From DASWZN01 sp036404435 (lineage in GTDB: Bacteria; Acidobacteriota; Terriglobia; Bryobacterales; Bryobacteraceae), in assembly GCA_036404435.1 (NCBI GenBank), contig DASWZN010000012.1:6476-70475 (forward strand): a stretch of DNA of 64,000 nt, given 5' to 3'. Below the pieces are notes generated by a model. It was given only the letters and a program-made list of their open reading frames with translations, made no database searches and was not told the origin of the DNA. A program made the position numbers and the translations under genes. Shown piece after piece: positions 18,591 through 27,483 of the stretch. The number at the start of each line of letters is the position of its first letter. Position 1 is the stretch's first letter.

Positions 18591-18743
18591 GCGTTCCTCC
18601 GCTGCCGAGTTGTCGCCGTCCTCTCACGACCGGCGAACCAAAGTATACATTCTAGATAGAGTATATGACCATATCGCTGTAACGGCAAGGCCTTCTATCC
18701 TGATCGCCCCCGCATCGAAGCGGGGCAGTCCCGAAGAGAATCA

Positions 18744-19122
18744 ATGCAAGTAGATGTTTATGAATATGTTACAGTAGAAATGCGTACGTCTGCGAGCGTG
18801 ATAGTTTTGTATGGCAGTATTTTGATTGACATTGTTATGTATGATGGGGAAACAGACGTTCAGGCACTCAAACCGGAGGGCAATCGATGGCTGGGGCTGA
18901 AGACTCTCTCGGGCGAGCCGATCTCGATTCCCCCCAAGCGCCTGGGCCTAGGCATTCGATACGCGATTGGTGGCACGATGTTCGGCCTGGGCTGGGCGCT
19001 TACGGGAGCTTGTCCGGGGCCACTCTTCGCGCTCGTTGGCAATGGCGTAACGGTGATGATCGTGGCCATCGGCAGCGCGTTGGCAGGCACCTGGCTGTAC
19101 GGATTGCTGCGGCTGAGTAATA
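18744..19122 (+). pseudogene. Truncated DUF6691/YeeE-YedE sulfur-transporter remnant
   Basis: From about 18890 the frame matches the C-terminal part of DUF6691/YeeE-type permeases, which carry thiosulfate or related sulfur compounds: SGEPISIPPK, then the signature GLGWALTGACPGPLFALVGN and a last TM helix. Upstream the reading frame is A/T-rich and unlike the family, so the first membrane segments are lost. Downstream there is no stop; the frame runs straight into the 3' end of tRNA-Ser at 19123. The piece looks like a fragment left by a rearrangement at the tRNA. Its link with the encapsulin sulfur locus 2 kb away is suggestive only. Confidence 0.65.
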
Positions 19123-19212
19123 TGGCGGTGAGGGTGGGATTCGAACCCACGGAGGAGTCACCCCCTCAACGGTTTTCGAGACCGCCCGATTCAACCACTC
19201 TCGCACCTCACC
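19123..19212 (-). tRNA. tRNA-Ser (anticodon CGA)
   Basis: On the minus strand, acceptor GGTGAGG pairs with CCTCACC, the discriminator is G as expected for serine, and CCA is encoded. The anticodon arm is GCGGT-CTCGAAA-ACCGT, giving anticodon CGA for codon UCG. The T-arm motif GGTTCGAATCC is present and a long variable arm typical of class II tRNAs is visible. Confidence 0.95.
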
Positions 19213-19264
19213 GGCTCGGGACGGGGTCTGTTCTTAGTATACTGAACCCCCGCCGCGGCGCGCG

Positions 19265-20944
19265 CTATTCCGACCCGATCTTCAACAACTGCTCGGCCTG
19301 TTTCAGCGCCTCGCGGGTCAGGCGCTCGCCCGAGAGCATCCGCCCGATCTCCCGCGTGCGCGCCTCGCCTGCCAGCTCCTCGATCTCGGCTACGGTGCGC
19401 CCGCCCGCCTCCTTCTTCTCGACGTAGAAATGGTGGTCGGCGAAGCCGGCGATCTGCGGCAGGTGCGTCACGCACAGCACCTGGTTCGAAGCCGCCAACT
19501 GCTTCAGGCGGCGGCCCACGGTTTCGGCGGCGCGGCCACCGACCCCGGCGTCCACCTCGTCGAAGACCAGCGTCGGATGGACGCGCTCAGTGCGGCGCCC
19601 GGCGGCGGCTACGCAGGTCTTGAGCGCCAGCGCGATGCGGGAAACCTCGCCGCCCGAAGCGACCTTTTCGAGCGGGCGCGGCTCCTCGCCTACGTTGGGC
19701 GAAACCAAAAACTGCACGGCGTCGATGCCGCTCTCCGACCACGCCGCCGCGCCGAGCACCACCTGGAATCTCGTGCGCTCCATGGCCAGGCTCGCCAGCT
19801 CCGTCTCGACCCGCTTCTCGAGCTTGCGCGCGGCTTCCCTCCGCCGCTCGGAAAGCGCGCCCGCCGCCTCTTCGAACGCGACCGCCAGCCGCTTCCGCTC
19901 GCGCGTCAGCTCGGCCTTGCGCTCGCCCGCGGTCTCGACCGATTCGATCTCGCCCCGCACCTGGCCGAGGAACGCCAGGATCTGCTCGGCCGTGGCGCCG
20001 TACTTGCGGCGCAGCCGTTCGAGGCCGGCCAGTCGCGATTCGATCTCTTCCAGGCGCGCCGGGTTGGCCTCCAGGTGCGAGAGGTAGTCGCGGACGGCGT
20101 AGGAAGCCTCTTCGATGGCGATGGCGGCGCCCGCCAGTCCTTCCCGCGCCGCTTCCAGTCGCGGGTCGATGCGCAGCAGGTCCTCCAGGCGTCGCAGGGC
20201 CACGCGCACCTCGGCCAGCGCGGATTCCGGCGCATCGTAGAGGGCCGTGTAGACGGTGTTGGCGGCTTCCTCGAGGCGCGCCGTGTTCTGGAGCACGCGC
20301 CGTTCCTGCTCGAGCTCCGCATCTTCGCCCGGTTTCGGCGCGACGCTCTCGATCTCTTTGCGCTGGAAGTTCCACAGATCGAGCAGCCGCAGCTTTTCCT
20401 GCTCGCTCCGCTCCAAGTCTTCCAGCTCGCGGCTGACTTTCCGCCACTCCTCGAAGGTCGAGGCCACGCGAACGGCCGGATCCGCCGAGCCGGCGAAAGC
20501 GTCCAGCATGGCGAGCTGGGCGCCGGCGGCAAACAGCATCTGCTGTTCGTGTTGCCCGTGGATGTCGCCCAGGAACGGCGCCAGATCCCGGAGCAGGCCG
20601 ACCGTGATGGGGCGGCTGCCGGCGAAGGCGCGCGACTTGCCTTCCGCCGAGATCTCGCGCTCGAGAATCAGCTCGCCGTCCTCGGCTTCGAGGCCCGCGG
20701 ATTCGAGCAGGCGCGTGAACGCCGCCTCCCGCGGAACCTCGAAGACGCCCGAGATGCGCGCCCGCGCTGCGCCCGTCCGCACCGATTCCTGAGACGCGCG
20801 CCCGCCGAACAAAAGCCCCAGCGCATCCACTACGATCGACTTTCCGCTGCCCGTTTCCCCGGTCAGCAGATTGAGCCCACGCTGGAACCGCACCTGCACG
20901 CGCTCGATGACGGCGTAGTTCTCGACCACCAACTCGAGGAGCAT
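19265..20944 (-). CDS. recN: DNA repair protein RecN
   Basis: Encodes 559 residues, the normal length. RecN is an SMC-like ATPase used in double-strand break repair. Walker A GETGSGKS is at residues 29-36, a long coiled coil fills the middle, and the C-terminal part carries the signature region VASGGEVSRIALALKTC and Walker B LVFDEVDAGVGG. It is monocistronic, between tRNA-Ser and the divergent tol cluster. Confidence 0.95.
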   Translation of the reverse strand: MLLELVVENYAVIERVQVRFQRGLNLLTGETGSGKSIVVDALGLLFGGRASQESVRTGAARARISGVFEVPREAAFTRLLESAGLEAEDGELILEREISAEGKSRAFAGSRPITVGLLRDLAPFLGDIHGQHEQQMLFAAGAQLAMLDAFAGSADPAVRVASTFEEWRKVSRELEDLERSEQEKLRLLDLWNFQRKEIESVAPKPGEDAELEQERRVLQNTARLEEAANTVYTALYDAPESALAEVRVALRRLEDLLRIDPRLEAAREGLAGAAIAIEEASYAVRDYLSHLEANPARLEEIESRLAGLERLRRKYGATAEQILAFLGQVRGEIESVETAGERKAELTRERKRLAVAFEEAAGALSERRREAARKLEKRVETELASLAMERTRFQVVLGAAAWSESGIDAVQFLVSPNVGEEPRPLEKVASGGEVSRIALALKTCVAAAGRRTERVHPTLVFDEVDAGVGGRAAETVGRRLKQLAASNQVLCVTHLPQIAGFADHHFYVEKKEAGGRTVAEIEELAGEARTREIGRMLSGERLTREALKQAEQLLKIGSE

Positions 20945-21105
20945 CGAGGAGATTATAGACCGGAAAGCGTCCGTCGTGGCGCAAGCTCATCGGCGTCCCT
21001 CCGCGTTGCGAAGAGCTGAAGAGGACAATCTGAAGCTTATCCCACGCGGCCGGTGCGCGCTGTCCGTGCCGGACCGCTATGATAGGAATTCAGGGAGGAG
21101 CCTGT

Positions 21106-21795
21106 TTGAATCCGCTCTCGACGCCCGCTGCATTCTTGTTGCAGTACAGCATCTGGGACATGGTGAGTCGTGCCAAGCCTTTGCAACTCACCGTGTTCGG
21201 CATTCTGCTGATCGCTTCCATCGTCTCGTGGGCGATCGTCTTCTCCAAGTGGATGAGCTTTGGGAAGGCGCGCTCGGCCAACGGGCGCTTCCTGCGGGCG
21301 TTTCGCAAAGCCTCCGGCCTTCAGGCCGTGGCGGTTGTGAGCGAACAGTTCCGGCCCTGCCCGCTCGCCACCGTTTTCGACTTCGGCTACGACGAGGTCA
21401 CCCACCAGATCAAAGCGCGCGGCAGCGTGACCAACCAGGTGGCCCTGGAACGCGCGCTGCAGCTCGGCGTCAGCGAGGAAGTCGGCAAGCTCGAGCGCAA
21501 CATGAACTGGCTGGCCACCACGGCCACGGTAAGTCCGTTCATCGGCCTGTTCGGCACGGTGTGGGGCATCATCGACGCCTTCCAGGGTCTCGGCCTGGCG
21601 GGCAGCGCCAGCCTGCGTGCGGTGGCTCCCGGCATTTCGGAAGCGCTGGTCGCGACGGCCATGGGCCTCGCGGCGGCCATCCCCGCCGCCATTTTCTACA
21701 ACTACTACGGGTACGTCATTCGCGAGATCGGCGCGCGGATGGAGGATTTCTGCCTGGAGTTCCTCAACCTCTCGGAAAGGAACTTCGAGGGATAA
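21106..21795 (+). CDS. tolQ: TolQ/ExbB/MotA-family proton channel subunit
   Basis: Encodes 229 residues from TTG 21106, preferred because GGGAGGAG lies directly upstream; an in-frame ATG at 21079 would add nine residues and falls inside a TATGAT element that may be the -10. TolQ with TolR forms the inner-membrane proton motor of the Tol-Pal system. Three TM segments are visible; the last two (around TATVSPFIGLFGTVWGIIDA and VATAMGLAAAIPAAIFYN) are the MotA/TolQ/ExbB signature. First gene of tolQ-tolR-tonB/tolA-tolB-pal-cpoB, and it ends three bases before tolR. Confidence 0.92.
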   Translation: MNPLSTPAAFLLQYSIWDMVSRAKPLQLTVFGILLIASIVSWAIVFSKWMSFGKARSANGRFLRAFRKASGLQAVAVVSEQFRPCPLATVFDFGYDEVTHQIKARGSVTNQVALERALQLGVSEEVGKLERNMNWLATTATVSPFIGLFGTVWGIIDAFQGLGLAGSASLRAVAPGISEALVATAMGLAAAIPAAIFYNYYGYVIREIGARMEDFCLEFLNLSERNFEG

Positions 21796-21798
21796 GCG

Positions 21799-22254
21799 AT
21801 GGCCTTCTCGATGGGCGGCAACGCGGGTTTCGGCCGCAGCCGGTTCCGCGGCATGAACGCGCTGGCCGAGATGAACATCGTCCCGCTGGTGGATGTCGTC
21901 ATGGTGCTGCTGGTGATTTTCATGCTGACCGCGCACGTGATGGAGTTCGGCATGGAAGTCGATGTGCCGGCGGTCAACCAGTCGCGGACCTCCGCCCAGG
22001 AGCTCCCCGTCGTCACCGTCACCAAGAGCGGCGCGCTATACCTCAACGACAAGGAGATCAAACTCCTCGAGCTCGGCGACGCGGTCAAACAGCGGTTCGG
22101 CGCTGTGACCGGGGTCTACGTGCGGGCCGACAAGGATGCCATCTGGGACGTGATCGCGCAGGTGGTGAGCACCCTGAACGAGGCGCACATCAAGAACATC
22201 AACATGGTCACGCAGCCGGTGGACGAAGCCGAGAAGGGCGCCGGGCGGCGCTGA
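21799..22254 (+). CDS. tolR: TolR/ExbD-family protein
   Basis: Encodes 151 residues. One N-terminal TM helix carries the key aspartate in PLVDVVMVLLVIFMLTA, and the periplasmic domain follows with LPVVTVTKSGALYLNDKEI. Partner of TolQ in the proton-driven motor that keeps the outer membrane constricted during division. The N-terminus before the helix is Gly/Arg-rich (NAGFGRSRFRGM). The next gene starts six bases after its stop. Confidence 0.93.
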   Translation: MAFSMGGNAGFGRSRFRGMNALAEMNIVPLVDVVMVLLVIFMLTAHVMEFGMEVDVPAVNQSRTSAQELPVVTVTKSGALYLNDKEIKLLELGDAVKQRFGAVTGVYVRADKDAIWDVIAQVVSTLNEAHIKNINMVTQPVDEAEKGAGRR

Positions 22255-22259
22255 GCGAC

Positions 22260-23048
22260 ATGTCCGGACGGGTCGACACTCTCGAACAGCACGACCGGTT
22301 GAGCCGGTTCTTTGCGCTTTCCACGGGGTTGCATGTAGTGTTGTTTTCGTCGATCGCGATCTACAGCTCGCTCGGCATGCACGGAGGATTGGAGTGGGGC
22401 AACCCCCATTCGCCGGGCGGCTCGTCGGTGGGAATCACGCCGATCCGGCAGATTCCGCTGCCGGGGCGCACGGGTCCCACCAACCCCCTGGCCGACAACA
22501 CCACGTCCCACGTGCCTCTGCCTCCCAAGCCGGAGCCGAAGAAGGCGCCGGCCGTCGATCCGGACGCCCTGCCCATCCCGGCGCACAAAGTGCCGCGCAA
22601 GCCGACCTACACCCGCCCCCAGCAGTACTCGCAATATCGCTCTTCGCCCGACCGTCCCAACCAGCTCTACAGCAGCTCCGGCCAGGCCCTCAGCTCGCCG
22701 ATGTACGGCCAGCAGGCCGGCACGGGCGGTGTGCAAATGGGGACGGCCAGCGCGTTCGGATATCGTTTCGGCGGATACCGCGACCTGATCGAGCAGCGCG
22801 TCGCCCAGAAGTGGCGCACCGAAGACATCGACTCGCGGATTCAGACCGCGCCCACGGTGATCGTCACCTTCGAGATCCAAAGCAGCGGCTCGATCGGCAC
22901 TGTGAAGATCCTGCAAGGGAGCGGCAACCGCACGCTGGACTACTCCGCGCAGCGGGCCATCTATGAGGCGGCGCCTTTCCCGCCGCTTCCCCAGGGGTAC
23001 GAGCGCACGAGCGCTAACATCGAGATCTGGTTCACACTGAAGCGATGA
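22260..23048 (+). CDS. TonB/TolA-like energy transducer
   Basis: Encodes 262 residues from ATG 22260. Plan: N-terminal TM anchor (residues about 18-36), a long Pro/Lys-rich spacer (PLPPKPEPKKAPAVDPD), and a C-terminal TonB domain (IEQRVAQKWRTEDID ... TVIVTFEIQSSGSIGTVKIL). Position between tolR and tolB means it plays the TolA role, spanning the periplasm to reach TolB and Pal, although its C-terminal domain is TonB-like. Stop overlaps the tolB start in ATGA. Confidence 0.85.
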   Translation: MSGRVDTLEQHDRLSRFFALSTGLHVVLFSSIAIYSSLGMHGGLEWGNPHSPGGSSVGITPIRQIPLPGRTGPTNPLADNTTSHVPLPPKPEPKKAPAVDPDALPIPAHKVPRKPTYTRPQQYSQYRSSPDRPNQLYSSSGQALSSPMYGQQAGTGGVQMGTASAFGYRFGGYRDLIEQRVAQKWRTEDIDSRIQTAPTVIVTFEIQSSGSIGTVKILQGSGNRTLDYSAQRAIYEAAPFPPLPQGYERTSANIEIWFTLKR

Positions 23049-24421
23049 GAAGACAAACCGTTTGGATCGCCGCTTTCTGCGTTGCCGCAGCGGCGCTCGT
23101 CGTCTGGGCGCAGCAGAGCGACGTCGTCATCCATATCGTAGGAGGAGAGCGCAAGGCTCTGGCAGTGCCGGACCTGCGCGGCTCGGGCGAGGCGCAGCAG
23201 TACATGAACGCCTTCAACGAGACGCTGTGGAACGATCTGGACAGCTCCGGCATCTTCCGCCTGATTCCCAAGAGCCTGTACTGGCTGCAGACGCCGCAGC
23301 AGCCGCAGGACTTTCGCCCGGAGCCGCCCGCGGCGCGATCCAGCGCCAACGTCCGTCCGAACGGAGGGGGCCTGTGGCTTTCCGACTGGGCATCGCCGCC
23401 GGTGAGCGCCGGCTATCTGGCCTTCGGCTACACCGGCGCCGAGTCTGGCCAGTTCGTTTTGCGCGGCTGGCTCTACAACGCCGGCCAGCCGCTGGCCGCC
23501 GCCAAAGTCCTCGGGAAGACCTATCTGGAACCGCTGGGAGAGGACGGCGCCCGCAAGGTGGCGCACGAGTTTGCGGCCGACATCCTCCAGCAGTTCGGCA
23601 CCCCCAGCCTGTGGAACACGAAGATCTACTTCACCAGCGAGCGCGCCCGCGGCCTCAAAGAGATCTGGTCGGTGGACGCCGACGGTTCGAACCAGAAGCA
23701 GCTCACTTTCTACAAGTCCTTGTCCATCATGCCCGCCGTCTCGCCGGACGGCACGCGCCTGGCGTTCTGCAGCTTCGCGCACGGCAGTCCGGCGATTCAG
23801 GTCCTGTCGCTTGAGACAGGAAGACGAATCCCTTTCTATAATGAAGTTTCACCGCTGACAGCGACCCCGGAATTCACCCCGGACGGGAAGCAGATCTTAT
23901 TTGCTTCTTCTGTCACGGGCTGGGCTCAGATTTACATCGCGAATCTGGATGGAAGCGGAATGCGCCGGGTCACCTACTCGAAGGCCATCGACATGGAGCC
24001 GAAGGTGAATCCGAAGACGGGCACGGAGATGGTGTTCATCTCGGACCGCTCGGGAATGCCGCAGATCTACCGCATGAGCATGGAGGGCAGCGACGTGCAG
24101 AGGCTGAGCGACGGGGAAGGCGAGGCCGTGAATCCGGCCTGGAACCCCGACGGCCAGCACATCGCGTTCTCCTGGACCAAGGGGTACGCCCCCGGCCACT
24201 ACAACGTTTTCATCATGGACGTTGCGACCCGGACGTACAATCAGTTAACCCACGACGCGGGTCGCAACGAACACCCGAGTTGGGCGCCGGACGGGGCCCA
24301 TATCGTTTTCTCGTCCAACCGCAGCGGTTCCGAGCAGATCTGGACCATGCTGGCGGACGGGACCCAGCTCAAGCAACTGACCACGCAGGGCATCAACACT
24401 CAGCCTGTGTGGGGAAAGTAG
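23045..24421 (+). CDS. tolB: Tol-Pal system beta-propeller protein TolB
   Basis: Encodes 458 residues with an N-terminal signal peptide ending near VVWAQQ. The N-terminal alpha/beta domain is followed by a six-bladed WD40-like propeller with repeated units such as YFTSERARGLKEIWSVDADG, IYIANLDGSGMRRVTYS and VFSSNRSGSEQIWTMLADG. TolB is periplasmic and binds Pal. Start overlaps the previous stop by four bases; pal follows after 43 bases. Confidence 0.95.
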   Translation: MRRQTVWIAAFCVAAAALVVWAQQSDVVIHIVGGERKALAVPDLRGSGEAQQYMNAFNETLWNDLDSSGIFRLIPKSLYWLQTPQQPQDFRPEPPAARSSANVRPNGGGLWLSDWASPPVSAGYLAFGYTGAESGQFVLRGWLYNAGQPLAAAKVLGKTYLEPLGEDGARKVAHEFAADILQQFGTPSLWNTKIYFTSERARGLKEIWSVDADGSNQKQLTFYKSLSIMPAVSPDGTRLAFCSFAHGSPAIQVLSLETGRRIPFYNEVSPLTATPEFTPDGKQILFASSVTGWAQIYIANLDGSGMRRVTYSKAIDMEPKVNPKTGTEMVFISDRSGMPQIYRMSMEGSDVQRLSDGEGEAVNPAWNPDGQHIAFSWTKGYAPGHYNVFIMDVATRTYNQLTHDAGRNEHPSWAPDGAHIVFSSNRSGSEQIWTMLADGTQLKQLTTQGINTQPVWGK

Positions 24422-24464
24422 AGAATGAGAAAGAACGAGATCGACTTCGAGGAGGCACTTCAGG

Positions 24465-25241
24465 ATGACTAAGCGCAAGATCGGTGCTGTGTTGTTGTCC
24501 GTCTCTCTGATTCTGTTCGCGGCCGGCTGCAAGAAGAAGGTACCGCCGCCGCCACCACCGCCGCCGCCGGCAGCGACGCCGACGCCGACGCCGCCACCGC
24601 CCAAGCCCGCCATTCAGTTCTCGGCCGAGCCGGGCACCATCGAGAGCGGCCAGTCCGCCACTCTCCGCTGGTCGGTGAGCGATGCTACCGACATTTCCAT
24701 CGCGCCGGGAATCGGGACCGTGACCGCCCGGGGCGAGCGCCAGGTTTCGCCAACCGATACGACGACCTATACCTTGACCGCCAGCGGCCCGGGAGGGAGC
24801 GACACCGCCACGGCCACCGTGACCGTGACCGCGCCGCCGCCGCCACCGTCCACGCCGACGCCGGCGCCCAAGAAGACTCTCAGCGAGCTTCTTTCGAGCG
24901 AGGTGCAGGACGCCTACTTCGACTACGACAAGAGCGATATTCGCGATGACGCCCGGGCCGCTCTGACCCACGACGCGGAGTCGCTGAAGCAGATCTTTAC
25001 GGAGATTCCCGACGCGGTCGTGCAGATCGAAGGCAATTGCGACGAACGCGGATCTGCCGAATACAACATCGGTCTGGGCGACCGCCGCGCCACGGCCGCT
25101 AAGGACTTCCTGGTGCAGTTGGGCGTTCCCGCCGACAAGCTGAAGACAGTCAGCTATGGCAAGGAGCGGCCGGTGTGCACCGAGTCCAATGAGGAGTGCT
25201 ACCAAAAGAACCGGCACGACCATTTCGCGGCGGCTCAATAA
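24465..25241 (+). CDS. pal: Peptidoglycan-associated lipoprotein Pal with extra Ig-like domain
   Basis: Encodes 258 residues. Lipobox FAAGC puts the lipidated Cys at about residue 22; a polyproline run and Thr/Pro repeats follow. Residues about 46-125 form a beta-rich Ig-like module (EPGTIESGQSATLRWSVSDA ... TYTLTASGPGG), then a second Pro-rich linker and an OmpA domain (YFDYDKSDIRDDARAAL, IEGNCDERGSAEYNIGLGDR) that binds peptidoglycan. Typical Pal is about 160-180 residues, so the Ig-like module is an addition. Confidence 0.92.
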   Translation: MTKRKIGAVLLSVSLILFAAGCKKKVPPPPPPPPPAATPTPTPPPPKPAIQFSAEPGTIESGQSATLRWSVSDATDISIAPGIGTVTARGERQVSPTDTTTYTLTASGPGGSDTATATVTVTAPPPPPSTPTPAPKKTLSELLSSEVQDAYFDYDKSDIRDDARAALTHDAESLKQIFTEIPDAVVQIEGNCDERGSAEYNIGLGDRRATAAKDFLVQLGVPADKLKTVSYGKERPVCTESNEECYQKNRHDHFAAAQ

Positions 25242-25250
25242 GCCGGCCGC

Positions 25251-25284
25251 AAAACCGGGGACAGCATACCCTGTCCCCGGTTTT
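25251..25284. terminator. Perfect 14-bp hairpin between pal and cpoB
   Basis: AAAACCGGGGACAG (25251-25264) and CTGTCCCCGGTTTT (25271-25284) are perfect inverted repeats around a six-base loop. A strong G/C stem flanked by A and T runs could act as a terminator in either direction or as a partial attenuator. The next gene starts 18 bases later with its own AGGAGG site, so it would tune cpoB expression rather than end the operon fully. Confidence 0.7.
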
Positions 25285-25302
25285 CCCTAGGAGGATCTCG
25301 AA

Positions 25303-26166
25303 ATGCGTTCCTTAGCGCTTGGCTTGTTCGTTCTGTGTCTGCTTCCCTGTCTCACTTTCGCTCAGAAGAGAGAGTTTGTCGATTTGCAGCGCGACGTCGC
25401 CGCGCTTCAGGACCAAGTGCGCAGCCTGCAACAATCCGACAGCGAGAATATGGGCAAGATCACGGCCCTGTTGCAGCAGGCGATCGACAGCATCAACAAG
25501 GTGAACACCAACATCGCCCTCCTCGACAAGAGCCTGTCCAGCCCGGTGGCGTCCGTCGGGACTAAGGTCGATTCCATGGCCAACGAATTCCAGTCCATGC
25601 GCGTCTCTCTGGACGACGTCACCTCGAAGCTCGCCAAGCTTCAGCAGGGCCTGATCGACCTGAACAATACCGTGAAGGTCATCTCGGCGCCGCCCGCTCC
25701 GCCCGCACCGGCCGGCGGTACACCAGGCGCCTCCGCCGCTCCGCCGGCGGGCGTCACCTCCGAGTCGCTCTACGCCAACGCCATGCGCGACAAGGACAGC
25801 GGCAATTACGACATCGCGCAGAAGGAGTACAGCGACTACCTGACGTTCTATGGCAGCTCCGAGATGGCGCCCAACGCGCAGTATTACGTCGGCGAGATCT
25901 ATTACACCCGGAAGGATTACGAGAACGCGCTCCAGGCGTTCGATGCGGTGCTCGAGCGCTTCCCGGACAACAACAAGACGCTGGACGCCATGTACATGAA
26001 GGGGCGGACCCTTTTCCAGATGGGCGAGCGCACCAAGGCCGCCAACGAGTTCCGCGCGGTCTACGCCCGGGCTCCGCGTTCGGACCTGGCCGCCAAGGCC
26101 AAGGCCCAGTTGGCGAGCATGGGCCTGACGGTCACTGCCGCCGCGCCCCATCGGAAGAAGCAGTAA
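25303..26166 (+). CDS. cpoB: Tol-Pal coordination protein CpoB/YbgF
   Basis: Encodes 287 residues with a signal peptide ending at LTFAQK. An N-terminal coiled coil (RDVAALQDQVRSLQQSDSEN onward) gives trimerisation, then an Ala/Pro linker and a TPR domain (LYANAMRDKDSGNYDIAQKE ... YVGEIYYTRKDYENALQAFD). CpoB links Tol-Pal to peptidoglycan synthesis at the septum. AGGAGG lies about 12 bases before ATG. Confidence 0.92.
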   Translation: MRSLALGLFVLCLLPCLTFAQKREFVDLQRDVAALQDQVRSLQQSDSENMGKITALLQQAIDSINKVNTNIALLDKSLSSPVASVGTKVDSMANEFQSMRVSLDDVTSKLAKLQQGLIDLNNTVKVISAPPAPPAPAGGTPGASAAPPAGVTSESLYANAMRDKDSGNYDIAQKEYSDYLTFYGSSEMAPNAQYYVGEIYYTRKDYENALQAFDAVLERFPDNNKTLDAMYMKGRTLFQMGERTKAANEFRAVYARAPRSDLAAKAKAQLASMGLTVTAAAPHRKKQ

Positions 26167-26180
26167 CAGGAGCTTCGAGC

Positions 26181-26906
26181 ATGAGCACCGAGCACACCCG
26201 CCCGCCGCTGGCGACTTTCGAGGATGTGTCGAAGTTGATCGACCACTCGCTACTGCGGCCGGAGCTGCCGGATGCGCAGGTTCTCGAAGGCTGCCGCGTC
26301 GCCCGTGAGTATAAGGTGGCGACCGTGACCGTGCGCCCGTGCGACGTCGACACGGCGGTGCGTGCCATGGAAGGCAGCGGAATTGGAGTGAGCACCGTGG
26401 CGGGTTTCCCGCACGGATCGGCCACCACCGCCGCCAAGCTTTACGAAGTCCGCGACCTGCTGCGCCGGGGCGCTTGCGAGGTCGACATGGTTCTCAACAT
26501 CGGCAGGCTCATCTCGCGCCAGTTCGAGTACGTGGAGACCGAGCTCGCGCAGGCGGCCGCGGCGTGTCACGAAGGCGGCGCGCTGCTGAAAGTGATTCTC
26601 GAAAACGCCTACCTCACCGATGAGTTGAAAATCGTCGCGTGCCGCATTGCCACCAATGCGGGCGCGGATTTCGTGAAGACCTCGACGGGCTACGCTCCGT
26701 CCGGCGCTACCATCGAGGATCTCAAGCTCATGCGCGCCCACGCCGGCCCCAACGTCCGCATCAAGGCGGCGGGAGGCGTTCGCACGCTCGAAGGCGTTCT
26801 GGAAGCCTACAAAGTGGGCTGCTCCCGCATCGGCGCCACCGCCACGGTAGCCATTCTAGAGGCCTGGAAGCGGCAACTCGCGAGCGAATCAGCGCGGAAT
26901 GCCTAG
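26181..26906 (+). CDS. deoC: Deoxyribose-phosphate aldolase
   Basis: Encodes 241 residues. Cleaves 2-deoxyribose-5-phosphate to glyceraldehyde-3-phosphate and acetaldehyde in deoxynucleoside catabolism. The Schiff-base lysine is K166 in FVKTSTG and the helper lysine K195 in RIKAAGGVR. It starts 14 bases after cpoB and may be cotranscribed; its 3' end overlaps the convergent DinB-like gene by 18 bases. Confidence 0.95.
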   Translation: MSTEHTRPPLATFEDVSKLIDHSLLRPELPDAQVLEGCRVAREYKVATVTVRPCDVDTAVRAMEGSGIGVSTVAGFPHGSATTAAKLYEVRDLLRRGACEVDMVLNIGRLISRQFEYVETELAQAAAACHEGGALLKVILENAYLTDELKIVACRIATNAGADFVKTSTGYAPSGATIEDLKLMRAHAGPNVRIKAAGGVRTLEGVLEAYKVGCSRIGATATVAILEAWKRQLASESARNA

Positions 26907-27335
26907 CTGATCCAGGTGGTGCAGCATGTGCTCCATGTACTGCCGGGCGAGCTGCGCGAGCGGGACGGGTTCATGCTCCCCGATGCGGCACGACGCGGCG
27001 GCCGACTCGGGCGGCAAATGCTCCAGCACGTGAGCGAGCAGGCGGTTCAGCGCTTCCCAGACGTCCAGCAGCATCGGCCAGGGCGCTTCCTGAAACGCCT
27101 GGATGCTGACACAGCCATTCTGGTCGTAGCCCGGCCAGACCAGGCTGCCCGCCAGGGCCGCGCGCACAAAACGCTGGTGGTTGTTGGACGCCGAATCGAT
27201 CAGATGGCCGATCGCCTGCTTCCGGGACCAGCCGCCCGGCAGCGCCGGAGCGCTGGCCTCCTGGTCGCTGGTTTCCCGCAGGAGGCGCGCCGCCCGCTCG
27301 ACAATCCCCGACAGTTCAGCCGCGATTTCACGCAT
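26889..27335 (-). CDS. DinB-superfamily protein
   Basis: Encodes 148 residues from ATG 27335; GTG 27353 is also in frame, but TACAAT on the minus strand just before the ATG looks like a -10 and would give a near-leaderless message. Four-helix-bundle DinB fold suggested by GGWSRKQAIGHLIDSASNNH and the C-terminal QYMEHMLHHLDQL, whose histidines fit metal ligands. Family members include thiol-dependent transferases; no substrate can be assigned. Confidence 0.8.
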   Translation of the reverse strand: MREIAAELSGIVERAARLLRETSDQEASAPALPGGWSRKQAIGHLIDSASNNHQRFVRAALAGSLVWPGYDQNGCVSIQAFQEAPWPMLLDVWEALNRLLAHVLEHLPPESAAASCRIGEHEPVPLAQLARQYMEHMLHHLDQLGIPR

Positions 27336-27392
27336 GGAGAGATTGTAGCCCACGGAGCGTCGCGTGCTACGATAGCCAATGAAACTGCCTGC

Positions 27393-27481
27393 GCCGGGAT
27401 GACGGAATTGGCAGACGTACCGGACTCAAAATCCGGCGCTCTTCACTGAGCATGAGGGTTCGACCCCCTCTCCCGGCACCA
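27393..27481 (+). tRNA. tRNA-Leu (anticodon CAA)
   Basis: Acceptor GCCGGGA pairs perfectly with TCCCGGC, followed by A and an encoded CCA ending at 27481. The anticodon arm is CCGGA-CTCAAAA-TCCGG, giving CAA for codon UUG. The long variable arm and GGTTCGACCCC T-arm fit a class II leucine tRNA. Confidence 0.95.
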
Positions 27482-27483
27482 CA

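Noticed and set aside
18640..18670. 22-bp palindrome upstream of the RBBP9-like gene
   Set aside because: Only the outer five bases match when the dyad is checked (TATAC/GTATA); not a convincing operator.
19430..21019. Long plus-strand ORF of 529 codons over recN
   Set aside because: Shadow of recN on the opposite strand; composition is that of an antisense GC-rich frame with no domain.
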